Shown: in pieces, positions 27,195-37,757 of the stretch | Layout of the letters: the number at the start of each line of letters is the position of its first letter | How positions within the stretch are numbered: the first letter of the stretch is position 1 | DNA from: Silvimonas amylolytica | Lineage (GTDB): Bacteria; Pseudomonadota; Gammaproteobacteria; Burkholderiales; Chitinibacteraceae | Direction of reading: 5' to 3' | Assembly (NCBI RefSeq): GCF_014645555.1 | Contig: NZ_BMLY01000001.1 | Span: forward strand, 577,939 to 641,938 | Length of the DNA: 64,000 nucleotides | Notes under the pieces: generated by a model | The model's database searches: none | What the model saw: only the letters and a program-made list of their open reading frames with translations | What the model was told of the DNA's origin: nothing | Position numbers and translations under genes: made by a program

Positions 27195-28586
27195 CTATAG
27201 CGCTGCAGCCTCTCCACCCAGCGCCTTGTACAACGTCATCAAATTAACCAGCTGGTTATAACGGTTCTCATCCAGACTAATCTGCGCACTCCGCCGGGTC
27301 TCTTGCTGATCCAGCCAGTCCTTTACCCCGGTCTGCCCGGCCCTGTACCGCGTCTCGGCCAGTTTTTCTGCTTTCACCGCTGCATCGTATGCAATCTGCC
27401 GTTGTTCACCTTCAGCCCTATATTGCGTGCGGGCAGACAGTGCGTTTTCTACATCAGACAACGCGGAATACAAGGTCTGGCGGAAATTGACCACGGCTTC
27501 TTCATACTGCGTCTGCGAGACCTTGATCGTCAGTTGTGTGGTGTTCCACTGGATGAAAGGCAAGGTCAAACCCGCGCCCAGCGTGCCGATCGGGTTCTTG
27601 AGTACATCCACCAGCGTGGTAGTTGAGGTGCCAACGCTGCCAGTCAGACTGAAGGTCGGATAGAAACTCGCTTTGGTAGCATCCACATTGGCCAGGCTTT
27701 CGCGCAACCGTGCCTCCGCCGCGCGCAGGTCCGGACGCCGGCCGAGTACATCAGCGGGCACGCCAGCCGGTACTTCCGGGAGCGGGCCAACCGGTAGGGC
27801 ATCACGCTCGGTCTCACGGTTTTCCGGGGCCTGATTGAACAGGATGGCGAGTGCGTTACGCGCCTCTTCGCGCTGTTGCAGCAAGGAGGTCAGCGCGGCT
27901 TTCTGGCTGGCCAGGTTCTGTACGGATTGCGCTTCATCCAGCCCGCTCGATTGCCCGGCATTGTGCTGGACGCGCACGAGGTCCAGCGTGCGCTGGGCGT
28001 AATCAATGCTTTGCTGTGCCGACACCACGCGCTGGTTGAGGTAACCAATCTGCCAGTACAACTGTGCCGTGGTGCCAATCAGGGCGAGCGCGGTGTTCTG
28101 CCGATCCAGTTCAGTGGCTTTGGCTTCCCAGGCAGAGACATCACGCAGTGCAGACAAATGTCCCCAGAGGTCCACTTCATAGCTCAAGGAGACCGTAGCG
28201 CCGACCGTTCGGGTGCTCGGGCCACCGCGTTGCAGGTCTTTGGAGGTGCTGGCGTTCAGGCCGGCGGTCACTGCCGGCGTGAGATTGGTGTCGGTCAGGT
28301 TGGCCTGCAGTTGCGCGGCGCGGACTTTGAGCGTCGCAGCGGCCAGATCATTGTTGGTGCGCAGCGCCTTGTCGATCAGCGCATTGAGTTGCGGATCATT
28401 AAAGCTGTGCCACCACGGGTCTTGCGCAGCGACTGCGCTGCCGGTAGTGACCGGGCCAACCCATTGGGCAGGGACAGTGGTTTGCGGTGTGTTGTAGTCG
28501 CTACGCAGCGCGGTGCCGCAACCCGCAAGGCCCAGTGCCAGAGTGAGTGCGGTCAGTCTCATTATGTGTTTTGTGGTTTTCATCAT
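27195..28586 (-). CDS. Outer-membrane efflux lipoprotein (NodT/TolC-like)
   Basis: A 463-residue outer-membrane channel of the RND efflux NodT family. The lipoprotein signal ends [10 protein letters not shown] (lipidated Cys near residue 23). Two OEP repeats follow, with the conserved [20 protein letters not shown] near 57-76, [16 protein letters not shown] near 136, and [20 protein letters not shown] near 283-302. The first ATG overlaps the macB stop by four bases. It completes a tripartite pump with MacA and MacB. Confidence 0.92.
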   Translation of the reverse strand: MMKTTKHIMRLTALTLALGLAGCGTALRSDYNTPQTTVPAQWVGPVTTGSAVAAQDPWWHSFNDPQLNALIDKALRTNNDLAAATLKVRAAQLQANLTDTNLTPAVTAGLNASTSKDLQRGGPSTRTVGATVSLSYEVDLWGHLSALRDVSAWEAKATELDRQNTALALIGTTAQLYWQIGYLNQRVVSAQQSIDYAQRTLDLVRVQHNAGQSSGLDEAQSVQNLASQKAALTSLLQQREEARNALAILFNQAPENRETERDALPVGPLPEVPAGVPADVLGRRPDLRAAEARLRESLANVDATKASFYPTFSLTGSVGTSTTTLVDVLKNPIGTLGAGLTLPFIQWNTTQLTIKVSQTQYEEAVVNFRQTLYSALSDVENALSARTQYRAEGEQRQIAYDAAVKAEKLAETRYRAGQTGVKDWLDQQETRRSAQISLDENRYNQLVNLMTLYKALGGEAAAL

Positions 28587-30553
28587 TCGCGCGCCAGGGC
28601 TTCAATCGGATCCAGCCGCGCCGCATTGCGGGCGGGCATGAAACCAAAGATCACGCCGATCAACGTAGAACACACGCAGGCCGCCACAATGGAGCCCACG
28701 GAGAATTTCATCGCCATTGCCGAAACAAACAGCGAGAACACAAAGCCGATACCAAAACTCAGCAGTACGCCAATGACGCCCCCCATCAAGCACACCAGCA
28801 CGGCTTCAATCAAAAATTGCTGCAGGATGTCGTGCTGGCGTGCGCCGACGGCCATACGAATGCCGATCTCATGCGTCCGTTCAGTTACCGACACCAGCAT
28901 GATATTCATCACGCCAATCCCGCCCACGATCAGTGAAATTACCGCAATCGCAGAGATCAGCAACGTCAGCGTGCCTGTGGTTTTTTCCACCGTTTTCAGG
29001 ATGCTGTCAGATGAATTGGTGAAGAAATCCTGCGTGCCATGACGCAACGTCAGTACCTTGGTCAGGCTGGCCTCGGCAAGGTCATTGGGCATGCTATCGC
29101 GCACCCGTACCGTGATGCTGTTGAAGTACTGCTGCCCCAGCAAACGGCCCATGGCCGTGGTGTACGGGATAAACACCTGCAGGCTGGAGTTGCTGCCAAA
29201 GGCGCTCTCTTTTTTCTCTGCCACGGCCACGACTGTGCAGGGCAAGGAGCCAACCAGAATGACCTTGCCAACCGGGTCTTCCCAGGATTTGAACAGCTTG
29301 TTGCGCGTGTTGTCGTCAATCACCGCCGTTTGGGCCTGACGCGTGACTTCAGCCGCGCCAAAAGCCTGACCACTGGCCATTTTCATGTCGCGCACGCGGA
29401 AATACTGCTCGCCCACCCCGCTGACAGAAGACGTTGCTGTGACGTTGCCGTAACGCAGCGTTTCGCTACCAGAGACCGACGGCGTGACGCTGTCGATAAA
29501 GAATTGCGATTGCAGCACCGCCAGATCACTGGGTGTCAGTGTCTGGATGGCGCTGGCCTTGTCGTCGCCCCAGCCTTTGCCGGGGTATACATCGATGGTG
29601 TTGGTTCCAATGGAACTGATGTCATCAATCACCTTTTGCCGTGCGCCCTGCCCCAGCGCCACCACAGACACCACAGACGTGATCCCGATGATGATGCCCA
29701 GCATGGTCAGCAACGTGCGCATGCGGTGCGTCATCATGGCAATCCACGCCATCTTGAACGCCTCGCCAAAACGGCCCCAGTTGGCGTGCAGCAGGTTCTG
29801 CTTGTGCGCCAGTGGTTTATCCAGCGTCTCGCGCGGCAGGCTGTGTTCGTCACGCACATTAGGGCGGTCGTCAATCACTTCGCCATCACGCAGTTCAATG
29901 ATGCGTTCAGCGTTGTTGGCCACGTTCATATCGTGCGTGACCAGAATGACGGTATGCCCGCGCTGGTGCAGTTCACGCAGAATGTTCATGACTTCTTCGC
30001 CGCTGCGGCTATCGAGCGCCCCAGTCGGTTCATCGGCCAGAATCACATCGCCACCGTTCATCAGCGCACGAGCGATACTCACGCGCTGTTGCTGGCCGCC
30101 AGAAAGCTGACTGGGCCGGTGCAACGTGCGATCACTCAGCCCCAGTCGCGACAACAAGGCGCGCGCGCGTTCTCGTCGCTGGTGCTTGTCAGTACCAGCG
30201 TAAACGGCGGGAATCTCGACGTTCTCTTCAGCAGAAAGATGCGGCAACAAGTGATAGCGCTGGAAGATAAAGCCGAAATACTCGCGTCGCAGCGTCGCCA
30301 GTTCGTCGGTTTCCAGTTCGCGGGTTTCTCGCCCCGCCACCTGATAACTGCCACTGGAAGGCCGATCAAGGCACCCCAGGATGTTCATCAGCGTGGATTT
30401 ACCCGAACCGGACTGCCCGACAATCGCCACCATTTCACCGGCGTTGATCGTCAGGTTGATGTCCTTGAGCACGGTGACTTCTTCTTCCCCGGCCGGGAAA
30501 CGCCGCTCCAGATGCGCCAGTTGCAGGAGCGGTCGACCTTGTGTCGTGCTCAT
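28583..30553 (-). CDS. macB: MacB-type ABC efflux transporter
   Basis: A 656-residue fused ATPase/permease. The N-terminal ABC domain has Walker [11 protein letters not shown] (about 39-48), signature [15 protein letters not shown] and Walker [13 protein letters not shown] first membrane helix near 275-300 ([18 protein letters not shown]), a large periplasmic domain, and three C-terminal helices with the FtsX-like fold ([28 protein letters not shown]) follow. The start is directly after the macA stop. It exports macrolides, peptides or siderophores in relatives; the substrate here is unknown. Confidence 0.95.
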   Translation of the reverse strand: MSTTQGRPLLQLAHLERRFPAGEEEVTVLKDINLTINAGEMVAIVGQSGSGKSTLMNILGCLDRPSSGSYQVAGRETRELETDELATLRREYFGFIFQRYHLLPHLSAEENVEIPAVYAGTDKHQRRERARALLSRLGLSDRTLHRPSQLSGGQQQRVSIARALMNGGDVILADEPTGALDSRSGEEVMNILRELHQRGHTVILVTHDMNVANNAERIIELRDGEVIDDRPNVRDEHSLPRETLDKPLAHKQNLLHANWGRFGEAFKMAWIAMMTHRMRTLLTMLGIIIGITSVVSVVALGQGARQKVIDDISSIGTNTIDVYPGKGWGDDKASAIQTLTPSDLAVLQSQFFIDSVTPSVSGSETLRYGNVTATSSVSGVGEQYFRVRDMKMASGQAFGAAEVTRQAQTAVIDDNTRNKLFKSWEDPVGKVILVGSLPCTVVAVAEKKESAFGSNSSLQVFIPYTTAMGRLLGQQYFNSITVRVRDSMPNDLAEASLTKVLTLRHGTQDFFTNSSDSILKTVEKTTGTLTLLISAIAVISLIVGGIGVMNIMLVSVTERTHEIGIRMAVGARQHDILQQFLIEAVLVCLMGGVIGVLLSFGIGFVFSLFVSAMAMKFSVGSIVAACVCSTLIGVIFGFMPARNAARLDPIEALARE

Positions 30554-30555
30554 GG

Positions 30556-31749
30556 TCAGTGCCCCGGCGGCGGGCCGCGGTGATCGTCGTTGCTGGCCGT
30601 TTTGAGCATGCTGGTATCGCCAACGATGACCTTCTCGCCCTCGTTGAGGCCACTCAAGACTTGCACGTTCACGTTATTGTTGAGCCCCGCCTTGATATGG
30701 CGTACTTCTGGCATCTCGTTCTTGCCCAGCACGCGTACTTCATACGTGCCATCGGGTGCCTTCTTGCCCAGGGCGGTCACCGGAATCGCCAGCGCATGTT
30801 TGGCTTCACCCTGCACAATCGAGACCTGCGCCGTCATGTTGGTCTTGAGCACGTGACCGGGGTTGGCCACATCAAACAGACCGTTGTAGTACACCGCACT
30901 GGTGGACGTTGTACTGGTGCTGGTGGTGGTGCTTTCAGAACTGATGGACTCGGGTGCGGGTTCAATCGCACGCAGCTTGCTTTCAAACTTCTTGTCTTGC
31001 GCGCCCAGAATGGTGAAATACACCGGCTGGCCCGGTTTGACGCGTACGACGTCTGCTTCGGAAATCTGCGACTTGATGGTCATGGTGTCGAGGTTTGCCA
31101 TGATCAGGATGGTCGGTGCGCTCTGCGCAGACACCACGGTCTGGCCTTCTTGCGTGACGATGGAAATGATCTCGCCGTCCATGGGCGCGGTAATGCGCGT
31201 GTAGCCCAGGTTGGCTTTGGCGGTATCGACATCCACTGCGGATTGTTTGATCTGGGCATCCAGCGCGGCCAGATCGGCCCTGGTGGAGTCCACCTGCGCC
31301 TGGGCGCTTTCCAGATCGGCGCGCGCGCTGGCGTCATTGGCGATCATGGTTTGCTGACGTTGCAGGGCAAGTTCGTATTGCTTGAGCAGCGCCTGTTTAG
31401 ACACCTTTTGCGCGATCACGTTATTGAGCCCGGCTTCGGCTTTACGCAGATCGTTCTGTTGCAGCACAGGGTCGATCTCGGCCAGCAACTGACCTTTGGT
31501 CACGCGCTCGCCCAGTACCACCTTGAGCGACTTCAACTGACCATTCACCTGCGCACCCACACTTACCTGTTTGATAGGCTTGATGGTGCCGCTGGCCAGC
31601 ACGCTGTCTTCCAGATCCATGCGGCTCACGGGGGTGGTCAGAAATTGCGGTTTGGGCGGTTTGAACAACACGCGGCTGAGCGCAAACAGAGCGACAAGCA
31701 CGATCAGCCCGATCACGATGATACGGGTGGTTTTTCTGGAAAGTTTCAT
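30556..31749 (-). CDS. macA: MacA-type periplasmic adaptor
   Basis: A 397-residue membrane-fusion protein. One N-terminal anchor helix is at about 7-28 ([21 protein letters not shown]). It is followed by the barrel/lipoyl and long hairpin domains ([36 protein letters not shown] near 40-75), and the C-terminal domain with a proline-rich end. A Ser/Thr-rich insertion near 265-285 ([13 protein letters not shown]) is unusual low-complexity sequence. The ATG at 31749 gives the family start; a 21-residue extension is rejected. First gene of the operon macA-macB-nodT. Confidence 0.94.
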   Translation of the reverse strand: MKLSRKTTRIIVIGLIVLVALFALSRVLFKPPKPQFLTTPVSRMDLEDSVLASGTIKPIKQVSVGAQVNGQLKSLKVVLGERVTKGQLLAEIDPVLQQNDLRKAEAGLNNVIAQKVSKQALLKQYELALQRQQTMIANDASARADLESAQAQVDSTRADLAALDAQIKQSAVDVDTAKANLGYTRITAPMDGEIISIVTQEGQTVVSAQSAPTILIMANLDTMTIKSQISEADVVRVKPGQPVYFTILGAQDKKFESKLRAIEPAPESISSESTTTSTSTTSTSAVYYNGLFDVANPGHVLKTNMTAQVSIVQGEAKHALAIPVTALGKKAPDGTYEVRVLGKNEMPEVRHIKAGLNNNVNVQVLSGLNEGEKVIVGDTSMLKTASNDDHRGPPPGH

Positions 31750-31909
31750 GTTCTTTTGAGTTGGCTCAGGGCCAGTCGGTTGACTGCGGCATGATACCCG
31801 TCCGCAGCACACTCTGGCTGTGGCGGCGTGCGGTGAAATGTACCGCTACGGCGTTGATACAAATGAATCAGATACAAGCCTGGCTGCGACAAATGGATTG
31901 CTCACTGGT

Positions 31910-32302
31910 TCAGCGTGTCAGCACAGCTTGCAGTTGCGTGAGGTCTTTGCGCACCCAGTTCTGGTCGCGTGGCCAGATTTCATCCGTCATGCCGGGCTGG
32001 CGGAACAGCGTAATCAGCACCTCTGCGCCATCGACATTGGCAATGACACGCATGGGCACATGGACTGGAGACTGGCCGGGCGGGATCACGGTGTGGTCGA
32101 GCACACCGTAATCATTACGAGGTGAGAAATCGACGGCCAGTTCGCCAGAGGGGCTTTGCACATACCAGACACCGTTGGCTTGCCGGATTCCGCTCGCCAG
32201 GCCCGTAGCCCATTGCGGCCAGTTATTGGGGTCTGCAAGGAAGGCGTAGACCTCGATAGCTGAACGGTTGATACAAACGGAAAACGTGAGTGCTGGGAGC
32301 AT
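31910..32302 (-). CDS. SRPBCC-family small-molecule binding protein
   Basis: A 130-residue cytoplasmic protein with the START/SRPBCC helix-grip pattern: FSVCINRSAIEVYAFLADPNNWPQWATGL near residues 7-35 is the typical opening of polyketide-cyclase-like and ligand-binding members, and GMTDEIWPRDQNWVRKDLTQLQAVL ends the protein with the long C-terminal helix. No substrate can be named. It lies about 20 bases downstream of the yfcF-like gene on the same strand, so the two may be cotranscribed. Confidence 0.8.
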   Translation of the reverse strand: MLPALTFSVCINRSAIEVYAFLADPNNWPQWATGLASGIRQANGVWYVQSPSGELAVDFSPRNDYGVLDHTVIPPGQSPVHVPMRVIANVDGAEVLITLFRQPGMTDEIWPRDQNWVRKDLTQLQAVLTR

Positions 32303-32321
32303 GTGCGCGGCCTCGATGGAC

Positions 32322-32957
32322 TTAATTGGTACGCAAATTCAACCACTTGCGCACAGATGGACGCTCCCACTGCGCCATGGCAAAGCGCCGCAATTTTTCA
32401 GGGACTTCATCGCCATTACGTACGAGGCGATTGAGCATCAACGCCAGATCGGTGTCGGCAATGCACCAGGTATCAAACAAGCTGGTTGTACCGTCAGGGA
32501 TCAGTTTGTCGGCAACATCAAACAATTTTTCGACGGCGTCGGTTGCTTCAAACGAAAGCGGTGTGAGGTTGGGCTGGATGAATACCACTTCTGTCGAGCG
32601 CTCGTAGCGCAATGGCAGCAAGTCACTGCGTAGCCAGGCTTGCACTTGTCGGGCGCGGGCGCGTTCCAGCGGGTGCCGGGGCAACAATGGGGCGAAGTCT
32701 GGCGCGGGAAAGGTGTCTTCCAGAAATTCAATAATCGCCGAGGACTCAGACAACGTGAAGTCACCCGCCTGCAACATCGGCACCCGGGCAGTCAACGAGC
32801 TGGTGCGATAAGTCGGCGCATAATGCGCGCCTTTGTCCAGATCAACGCTGACCAGCGAGAACGGCAGGCCTTTCTCATGCAATCCGACAAACACGCTCAT
32901 GGCGTAGGGGCTGAGGAAAGCCGCGTCGGTGTACAGGGTGATGGGGGCTTCAGACAT
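32322..32957 (-). CDS. yfcF: Glutathione S-transferase family protein YfcF
   Basis: A 211-residue glutathione transferase. The thioredoxin-fold N-terminus is about residues 1-85, with the cis-proline and glutathione-contact region ARVPMLQAGDFTLSESSAIIEFLED. The helical C-terminal domain contains RARARQVQAWLRSDLLPLR and the conserved LFDTWCIADTDLALMLNRLV. Many segments match E. coli YfcF, an enzyme with glutathione peroxidase-like activity and a role in peroxide tolerance. It follows the GNAT gene on the same strand by about 27 bases. Confidence 0.9.
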   Translation of the reverse strand: MSEAPITLYTDAAFLSPYAMSVFVGLHEKGLPFSLVSVDLDKGAHYAPTYRTSSLTARVPMLQAGDFTLSESSAIIEFLEDTFPAPDFAPLLPRHPLERARARQVQAWLRSDLLPLRYERSTEVVFIQPNLTPLSFEATDAVEKLFDVADKLIPDGTTSLFDTWCIADTDLALMLNRLVRNGDEVPEKLRRFAMAQWERPSVRKWLNLRTN

Positions 32958-32984
32958 GACAAGGTTCCTGGCAAGTCAACAAGA

Positions 32985-33437
32985 TCAAGATTGCAAGACG
33001 GCGGCAGCACGTTGGTAGAACAGATCCACGCCATCCTGGCGCAATTGCACAAAACCATGACGCTCGTAAAAGCGGGCGGCATCACTTTCGATCAGCACTT
33101 CCAGACGCACCGGCAAACCGCTGGCATCGGCTTGATCCAGAATCTGGCGCAAAACAGCAGCACCCAGCCCCTGACCACTCATACCCGGCACCAGGTAGAG
33201 GTTTTGCAGATAAAAACCGCCCTCTTCCCGGATCACGCAGAAGAACCCCGCGCGCTGGCCGTTGACCAGAATCAGCTGTGTATCAGCCGGTCTGAACTGG
33301 TCACGCAAACGCTGGCGCGCACGGGTGTCATCAAAGCGGCCAATGCGCTCCAGGCTGGGCCGCATGGCCAGCACGCGGATTTCACACAAGTCCTCCAGAT
33401 CAGCCGGGCTGACCGCCTGCGTGGCAAAGGCCGGCAT
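32985..33437 (-). CDS. GNAT-family N-acetyltransferase
   Basis: A 150-residue acetyltransferase with the core pattern LYLVPGMSGQGLGAAVLRQIL near residues 79-99 (acetyl-CoA loop with G-x-G-x-G/A) and SDAARFYERHGFVQL near 118-132. The substrate is unknown. The ATG at 33437 is five bases after the yggL stop, so it is probably translated in the yggL-GNAT-yfcF run. Confidence 0.87.
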   Translation of the reverse strand: MPAFATQAVSPADLEDLCEIRVLAMRPSLERIGRFDDTRARQRLRDQFRPADTQLILVNGQRAGFFCVIREEGGFYLQNLYLVPGMSGQGLGAAVLRQILDQADASGLPVRLEVLIESDAARFYERHGFVQLRQDGVDLFYQRAAAVLQS

Positions 33438-33442
33438 GGTGA

Positions 33443-33820
33443 TCAGGCCAGCCAGCCGTGCCAGACATCAACAAGGCCTTCAGCGCGGGCATCGGCCACA
33501 TCGCTGCGCGTCTTGAGCCAGGCCACCAGCGCATCACGGTCGGCGTCACCCAGCGAGCCCGGTGCGGCTTTACAGACGAAAGCAGAGGTCTCGGTCAAGG
33601 GCAAATGTCCGCCCAGACCACCCAGCGTCCATCCTTGTTTTTCCACATGATCAAACAAGTCTTCAGCGAAGCCCGTTAAACCAGCGTCATCCAGTGCGGA
33701 TTTGAAAGCGATGTGAATGTCAAAACCCAGTTCCTGGAATTCGGCGACGTGCAGCTTTTTGCGCTGACGGGTGTTGAGCTTGCTGATGCGGCGGCGTGAT
33801 ACGGCGTCGAGTGCGGACAC
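33443..33820 (-). CDS. yggL: YggL-family (DUF469) 50S-associated protein
   Basis: A 125-residue small cytoplasmic protein. The N-terminal LNTRQRKKLHVAEFQELGFDI (about residues 16-36) and the C-terminal DARAEGLVDVWHGW match YggL, which in E. coli binds the large ribosomal subunit. The start is GTG at 33820, with AGAGG eight bases upstream and no ATG available. It is the first gene of a short run with the GNAT and yfcF genes. Confidence 0.87.
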   Translation of the reverse strand: MSALDAVSRRRISKLNTRQRKKLHVAEFQELGFDIHIAFKSALDDAGLTGFAEDLFDHVEKQGWTLGGLGGHLPLTETSAFVCKAAPGSLGDADRDALVAWLKTRSDVADARAEGLVDVWHGWLA

Positions 33821-33894
33821 GAGTGAAACCTCTGAGGATGAATCGACAAATCAGAACAATAGCAGTGTGGCAGCGCTTGTTGCAGATGGCATAA

Positions 33895-33921
33895 CAAAAA
33901 AGGCGGGCCCGCAGGCCCGCC
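33895..33921 (-). terminator. Terminator of the phosphoesterase gene
   Basis: On the minus strand GGCGGGCC and GGCCCGCC form an eight-base stem with a four-base loop followed by six Ts. It lies 33 bases after the phosphoesterase stop. Confidence 0.9.
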
Positions 33922-33953
33922 TTGTTCACTGAACACTGAGCGAAGGTCAGCGC

Positions 33954-36086
33954 TTACTGCTTTTGCGTGAAGTCCAGCGCGTTGGACAGATCACCCATTG
34001 GCTTGGCGCCGTTGGCCACCAGTGCGGTATCACGATCCTTCAGACCTTGCAGTTCCGGCAGGCCGAAACGGTTGGTCAGGAAGCGCAGGATAGACGCGGT
34101 GTCATATTGGGTGTGATCCACGTAACCCTTCTTGGCGTATGGCGAAACAATGATCGCCGGGATACGGGTACCCGGACCCCAACGGTCAGCCTTCGGCACT
34201 TGAGCGTGGTCATAGAAGCCGCCGTTTTCGTCATAAGTGACGACGATCAGCATGTTCTTCCATTGCGGGGAGTTCTGCAGCGTGGTGATCAGATCAGCAA
34301 TGTGCTGGTCGCCATCAGTGACGTTGGCGTAGCCGTTATGCTGGTTCAGGTTACCTTGCGGCTTGTAGAACGACACGGTCGGCAGCGTACCGGCGGTTGC
34401 ATCGGCCACAAAGCGGCTATCGAAGTCACGCAGGTGCTCTGCACGCTCAGCGGCGCCGGTCGTGGTACCCGGATCAAAGCGCTGATAGTAGTTGAACGGA
34501 TGATGGTGGAACTGGAAGTTCGGTGTCGGCGAGCCAAAAGAACGCGAACCTTGTGCAGCCGCCAGCGTGGTGTTCCAGGCGCCGGCATACCAGGCCCAGG
34601 TAATCCCCTTGCTGGTCAGCAAGTCACCAATGTTGGTCTGTGTTTGAACCGGCAAGGTGTTGTTCTTGGTCGGATCAGCATACAGCTTGGCGGTATCGGT
34701 GCTGGCCGGGGCATTGCTGGACGGCTGATACGGCGGCTGCATGGTGTTCACAGCGTAGAACATGCCGTTCTTGTCCTTCGGCGTGATATTGCCATCTGCC
34801 TGGTAAGTGGCAGCCGCATTCAGCACGGTGGTCGAAGCAGTCGAAGCCGGTGTCAGACGCAGGAAGTTGCCATTGGCATCGGTGTCGATCGCCGAGATGG
34901 TCGGGTGAGCAGAAGCGGTGTCTGCATTCGGGTAGGTCGGCGCGCAGGCGCAGATCAGGTATTGGTGGTTCAGGAAAGAACCGCCAAATGCACCCTGGAA
35001 GAAGTTGTCAGCCAGCACGTAGTTTTTGGCGACATTCCACATCTTCATCTTGCTACCGTCGAAGTAACCCATGGTCAGGGCACCCGCGTCGGTGTAAGCG
35101 GCGTACTTGTCGTTCTTGCCACCGTTGATCTGCATCTGGTTTTCATAGAAGCGGTGAACCAGATCGCGCGTGATGACAGACTGGCTGATGACAGCGCCGG
35201 TGCCCTGAACGCCAGCGGGATCATCCACCTGGAACATGCTATTGGCCCAACCCGTGGCTTGCGCCTGGGTCACGGTCACCGATTGGCCGGAAGCAGTCAG
35301 ACCGCCCCAGACCGGTGGCAATGTCGGCAGTTCGCTGCCGTCAAAGTCAACCTGCTTGGCAATGGTGCCCGTTGCAGTCGGGTTCTTGCCCGGAATACCG
35401 TTAGCGCCCGGGAACAAACCATACAGGTTATCGAAGCCGCGGTTTTCGGCGTAGATCACGACCACGGTCTTGATCTGGTCCAGCGACAGTTCAGTGTTCA
35501 GTGCAGAAATCGGATCAGTACCCGTTGCCACAGCGTTGGCAATCAGCGGCAGTACACGATCGGTTTCAGCTTGCAGCAGCGCCTTGATGCCGGCATCGCT
35601 TTCTTTGTTGTGGTCTTCAACCAGCTTCGAGACGGACACACCCAGGCGAGTCGCCAGCGTAGCAGCAGCGGCCTTCAGATCACCCCCATTCTGACTCATC
35701 AGAGCGACCAGCTCGGTGCTGATCGGAGACAGAATGTTGATGCCAGACGGGGTGCGGAATACGAGCGCACTGGTCACCGGCGTAGCCGTGCCGGTAGCCG
35801 GGTCATAACGGGTTGCATCGGTACCGATCTCAGCAAGCACAGTACCCTGGCCATTGACGGTATATGCACCGTTATCATCGGTGTAGGCAAAAGGCTCGCC
35901 GGTATCGCACTTGCCATTGTTGTTGGTATCTACACACACCTTGGCGTGACGGAAGTAGCTGCCGACTACGACACCAGTGCTGGTTTTGGCTGACGTTGCC
36001 GGGGTGTCACTGCTTCCGCCGCCACAGGCGGTCAGAGCAGAAAGTACGGCGACAGCGGCGGGCAATTGGATTAATGCGCGCTTCAT
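33954..36086 (-). CDS. Secreted lipoprotein phosphoesterase (PF04185, acid phosphatase/phospholipase C type)
   Basis: A 710-residue protein of the AcpA/phospholipase C superfamily. A lipoprotein signal ends LSALTACGGGSS (lipidated Cys near 21). An N-terminal region of about 200 residues, with the Cys-rich VCVDTNNNGKCDTGEPFAYTD, resembles a calcium/dockerin-like or carboxypeptidase-regulatory insertion. The catalytic domain begins near 212 with VVVIYAENRGFDNLYGLFPG (metal-binding Glu-Asn) and continues to GPGTRIPAIIVSPYAKKGYVDHTQYDTASILRFL near the end. The ATG at 36086 has AAGGAG upstream. It may scavenge phosphate from organic esters. Confidence 0.9.
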   Translation of the reverse strand: MKRALIQLPAAVAVLSALTACGGGSSDTPATSAKTSTGVVVGSYFRHAKVCVDTNNNGKCDTGEPFAYTDDNGAYTVNGQGTVLAEIGTDATRYDPATGTATPVTSALVFRTPSGINILSPISTELVALMSQNGGDLKAAAATLATRLGVSVSKLVEDHNKESDAGIKALLQAETDRVLPLIANAVATGTDPISALNTELSLDQIKTVVVIYAENRGFDNLYGLFPGANGIPGKNPTATGTIAKQVDFDGSELPTLPPVWGGLTASGQSVTVTQAQATGWANSMFQVDDPAGVQGTGAVISQSVITRDLVHRFYENQMQINGGKNDKYAAYTDAGALTMGYFDGSKMKMWNVAKNYVLADNFFQGAFGGSFLNHQYLICACAPTYPNADTASAHPTISAIDTDANGNFLRLTPASTASTTVLNAAATYQADGNITPKDKNGMFYAVNTMQPPYQPSSNAPASTDTAKLYADPTKNNTLPVQTQTNIGDLLTSKGITWAWYAGAWNTTLAAAQGSRSFGSPTPNFQFHHHPFNYYQRFDPGTTTGAAERAEHLRDFDSRFVADATAGTLPTVSFYKPQGNLNQHNGYANVTDGDQHIADLITTLQNSPQWKNMLIVVTYDENGGFYDHAQVPKADRWGPGTRIPAIIVSPYAKKGYVDHTQYDTASILRFLTNRFGLPELQGLKDRDTALVANGAKPMGDLSNALDFTQKQ

Positions 36087-36319
36087 TTTTGTACATCTCC
36101 TTGAAAGAAGAGCGCGCATTATGCGTATCGCAATGTTTCACCCTGATTAGATAAATATTGCAACGTCACTAAACATTTTTTTGAAGTCCCGCCGTCAGAC
36201 ACAAAGTTGTCACTGATCCGTAACGAACCCGTCTTAGACTCCCTGCCTGCCTGTTTGAGAACCATTCGCAACCGGTTCCACCAGTCCCATACACATACAA
36301 GTCAACCGCAGGGCTGTCC

Positions 36320-37678
36320 ATGTTCAGCAAATTCAGTCTTCCTCCGATCCGGCGCCGACGCACCGGCCTGCACTATCCGCTGTTTGTCGCAGCCGCGGTG
36401 CTCACGCTGGGTGCGCTTTATGGCTGCAAGGACAGTGTTGCCAGCCAGACGCCTGCGGCCAAATCCGCTGCGGCATCACAACCCGCGTGGAAAAAAGCCG
36501 ATTACGCACCCACGCTGAAAACCCAGCCCAAAGTGGCGGACATGACCGCGCTGGGCAAGCTGATGTTTTACGATGTATCGCTCTCCGGCTCTGGCAAAGT
36601 CTCTTGCGCTACCTGTCACAGTGCCGATCACGCCTACGGGCCGCCCAATAACCTGCCGGTGCAAATGGGCGGCAAGGATGGCAATCTGGCCGGCACGCGC
36701 GCGGTCCCTTCGCTGCGCTATCTGCAAACCGTGCCAAATTTTTCCGAACACTTTTTTGATGACGATGGCGATGACAGTGTCGACGCCGGCCCAACCGGTG
36801 GGCACAACTGGGATGGCCGTGCCCGCACGGTGCATGATCAGGCACGTATTCCGCTATTGGCCGTCAACGAAATGGCCAATGCATCTGCGGCAGATGTCGC
36901 CGCCAAAGTAGCCAAAGCACCTTACGCGGGCCAGTTCAGGAAAGTGTTCGGCGAGGACATCTTCAAAGACCCGGACACCGCCTTCAAATGGGCGACGATG
37001 GCACTGGAAGTTTTCCAGGAAACGCCAACCGAGTTCTACCCGTACAGCAGCAAGTACGATGCTTACCTGCGCCACCAGATCAAACTCTCGCCCCAGGAAA
37101 TGCGCGGCCTGCAAGTATTCAACGATGAAGACAAAGGCAATTGCGCCAGCTGCCACATCAGCGCAGTGGCCGAGAATGGCGCCTTCCCCAATTTCAGCGA
37201 TTTCGGTTTGATCGCACTGGGCGTGCCGCGCAACATGAAGATCCCTGCCAATGTCGATCCGGCGCATTTCGATATGGGGGCATGCGGACCGGACCGGACC
37301 GATCTGAAAGGACGCGGCGAGTTCTGCGGTTTGTTCCGCACGCCGTCACTGCGTAACGTCGCCACCCGGAAGGTCTTCATGCACAACGGCGAATTCACCA
37401 GTCTGGAACAGGTTGTGCGCTTTTATAACGAACGCGATACCAATCCGGCCAAGTGGTACCCGCGTGGCAAGGATGGCAAGGTCATTGCCCATAACGACCT
37501 GCCCGACCAGTACAAAGATAACCTGAATCAGGACCCGCCATTTGGTCGTAAACCAGGCCAGAAACCGGCCATGAGTGAAGCAGACATCCGTGATGTCGTG
37601 GCCTTCATGAAGACGCTGACCGATGGCTACACCGACCCGGTGCAAGAAGGCGGCAAACTCAGGACCGCTCACAAATAA
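36320..37678 (+). CDS. Di-haem cytochrome c peroxidase family protein (MauG/CcpA-like)
   Basis: A 452-residue exported di-haem protein. The N-terminal anchor is at residues 20-36 (YPLFVAAAVLTLGALYG), with a Cys next to it at LYGC that could be a lipobox. Haem 1 is CATCH near 95-99 and haem 2 is CASCH near 275-279, with the expected Met/His regions between. The C-terminal FRTPSLRNVATRKVFMHNGEFTSLEQVVRFYNERD is the standard family block. It is divergent from the phosphoesterase, sharing a 233-base promoter gap. Substrate may be peroxide or a modified protein; paired peroxidase-phosphatase neighbours occur in several betaproteobacteria. Confidence 0.92.
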   Translation: MFSKFSLPPIRRRRTGLHYPLFVAAAVLTLGALYGCKDSVASQTPAAKSAAASQPAWKKADYAPTLKTQPKVADMTALGKLMFYDVSLSGSGKVSCATCHSADHAYGPPNNLPVQMGGKDGNLAGTRAVPSLRYLQTVPNFSEHFFDDDGDDSVDAGPTGGHNWDGRARTVHDQARIPLLAVNEMANASAADVAAKVAKAPYAGQFRKVFGEDIFKDPDTAFKWATMALEVFQETPTEFYPYSSKYDAYLRHQIKLSPQEMRGLQVFNDEDKGNCASCHISAVAENGAFPNFSDFGLIALGVPRNMKIPANVDPAHFDMGACGPDRTDLKGRGEFCGLFRTPSLRNVATRKVFMHNGEFTSLEQVVRFYNERDTNPAKWYPRGKDGKVIAHNDLPDQYKDNLNQDPPFGRKPGQKPAMSEADIRDVVAFMKTLTDGYTDPVQEGGKLRTAHK

Positions 37679-37717
37679 ACCACATTGCCGTCCGGCCCGG
37701 CTGGATGGCAAACCCGC

Positions 37718-37757
37718 TGGCGCCGGCCTGCAGAATGCAGCCAGGCGCCATTTTCTT
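37718..37757 (+). terminator. Terminator after the cytochrome c peroxidase gene
   Basis: TGGCGCC and GGCGCCA form the outer stem and CTGCA/TGCAG the inner one, then TTTTCTT. It lies 40 bases after the peroxidase stop. The remaining gap to 37957 shows no gene. Confidence 0.75.

Noticed and set aside
33963-35993. 676-residue open frame on the plus strand
   Set aside because: It is the complement of the phosphoesterase gene. Its composition is repetitive and shows no domain pattern, and the minus-strand gene has a signal peptide, ribosome site and recognisable motifs.
36206-36223. Pho-box-like TTGTCAC-N4-CCGTAAC between the phosphoesterase and peroxidase genes
   Set aside because: The second half matches the Pho half-site consensus poorly, and the orientation fits neither gene strongly.
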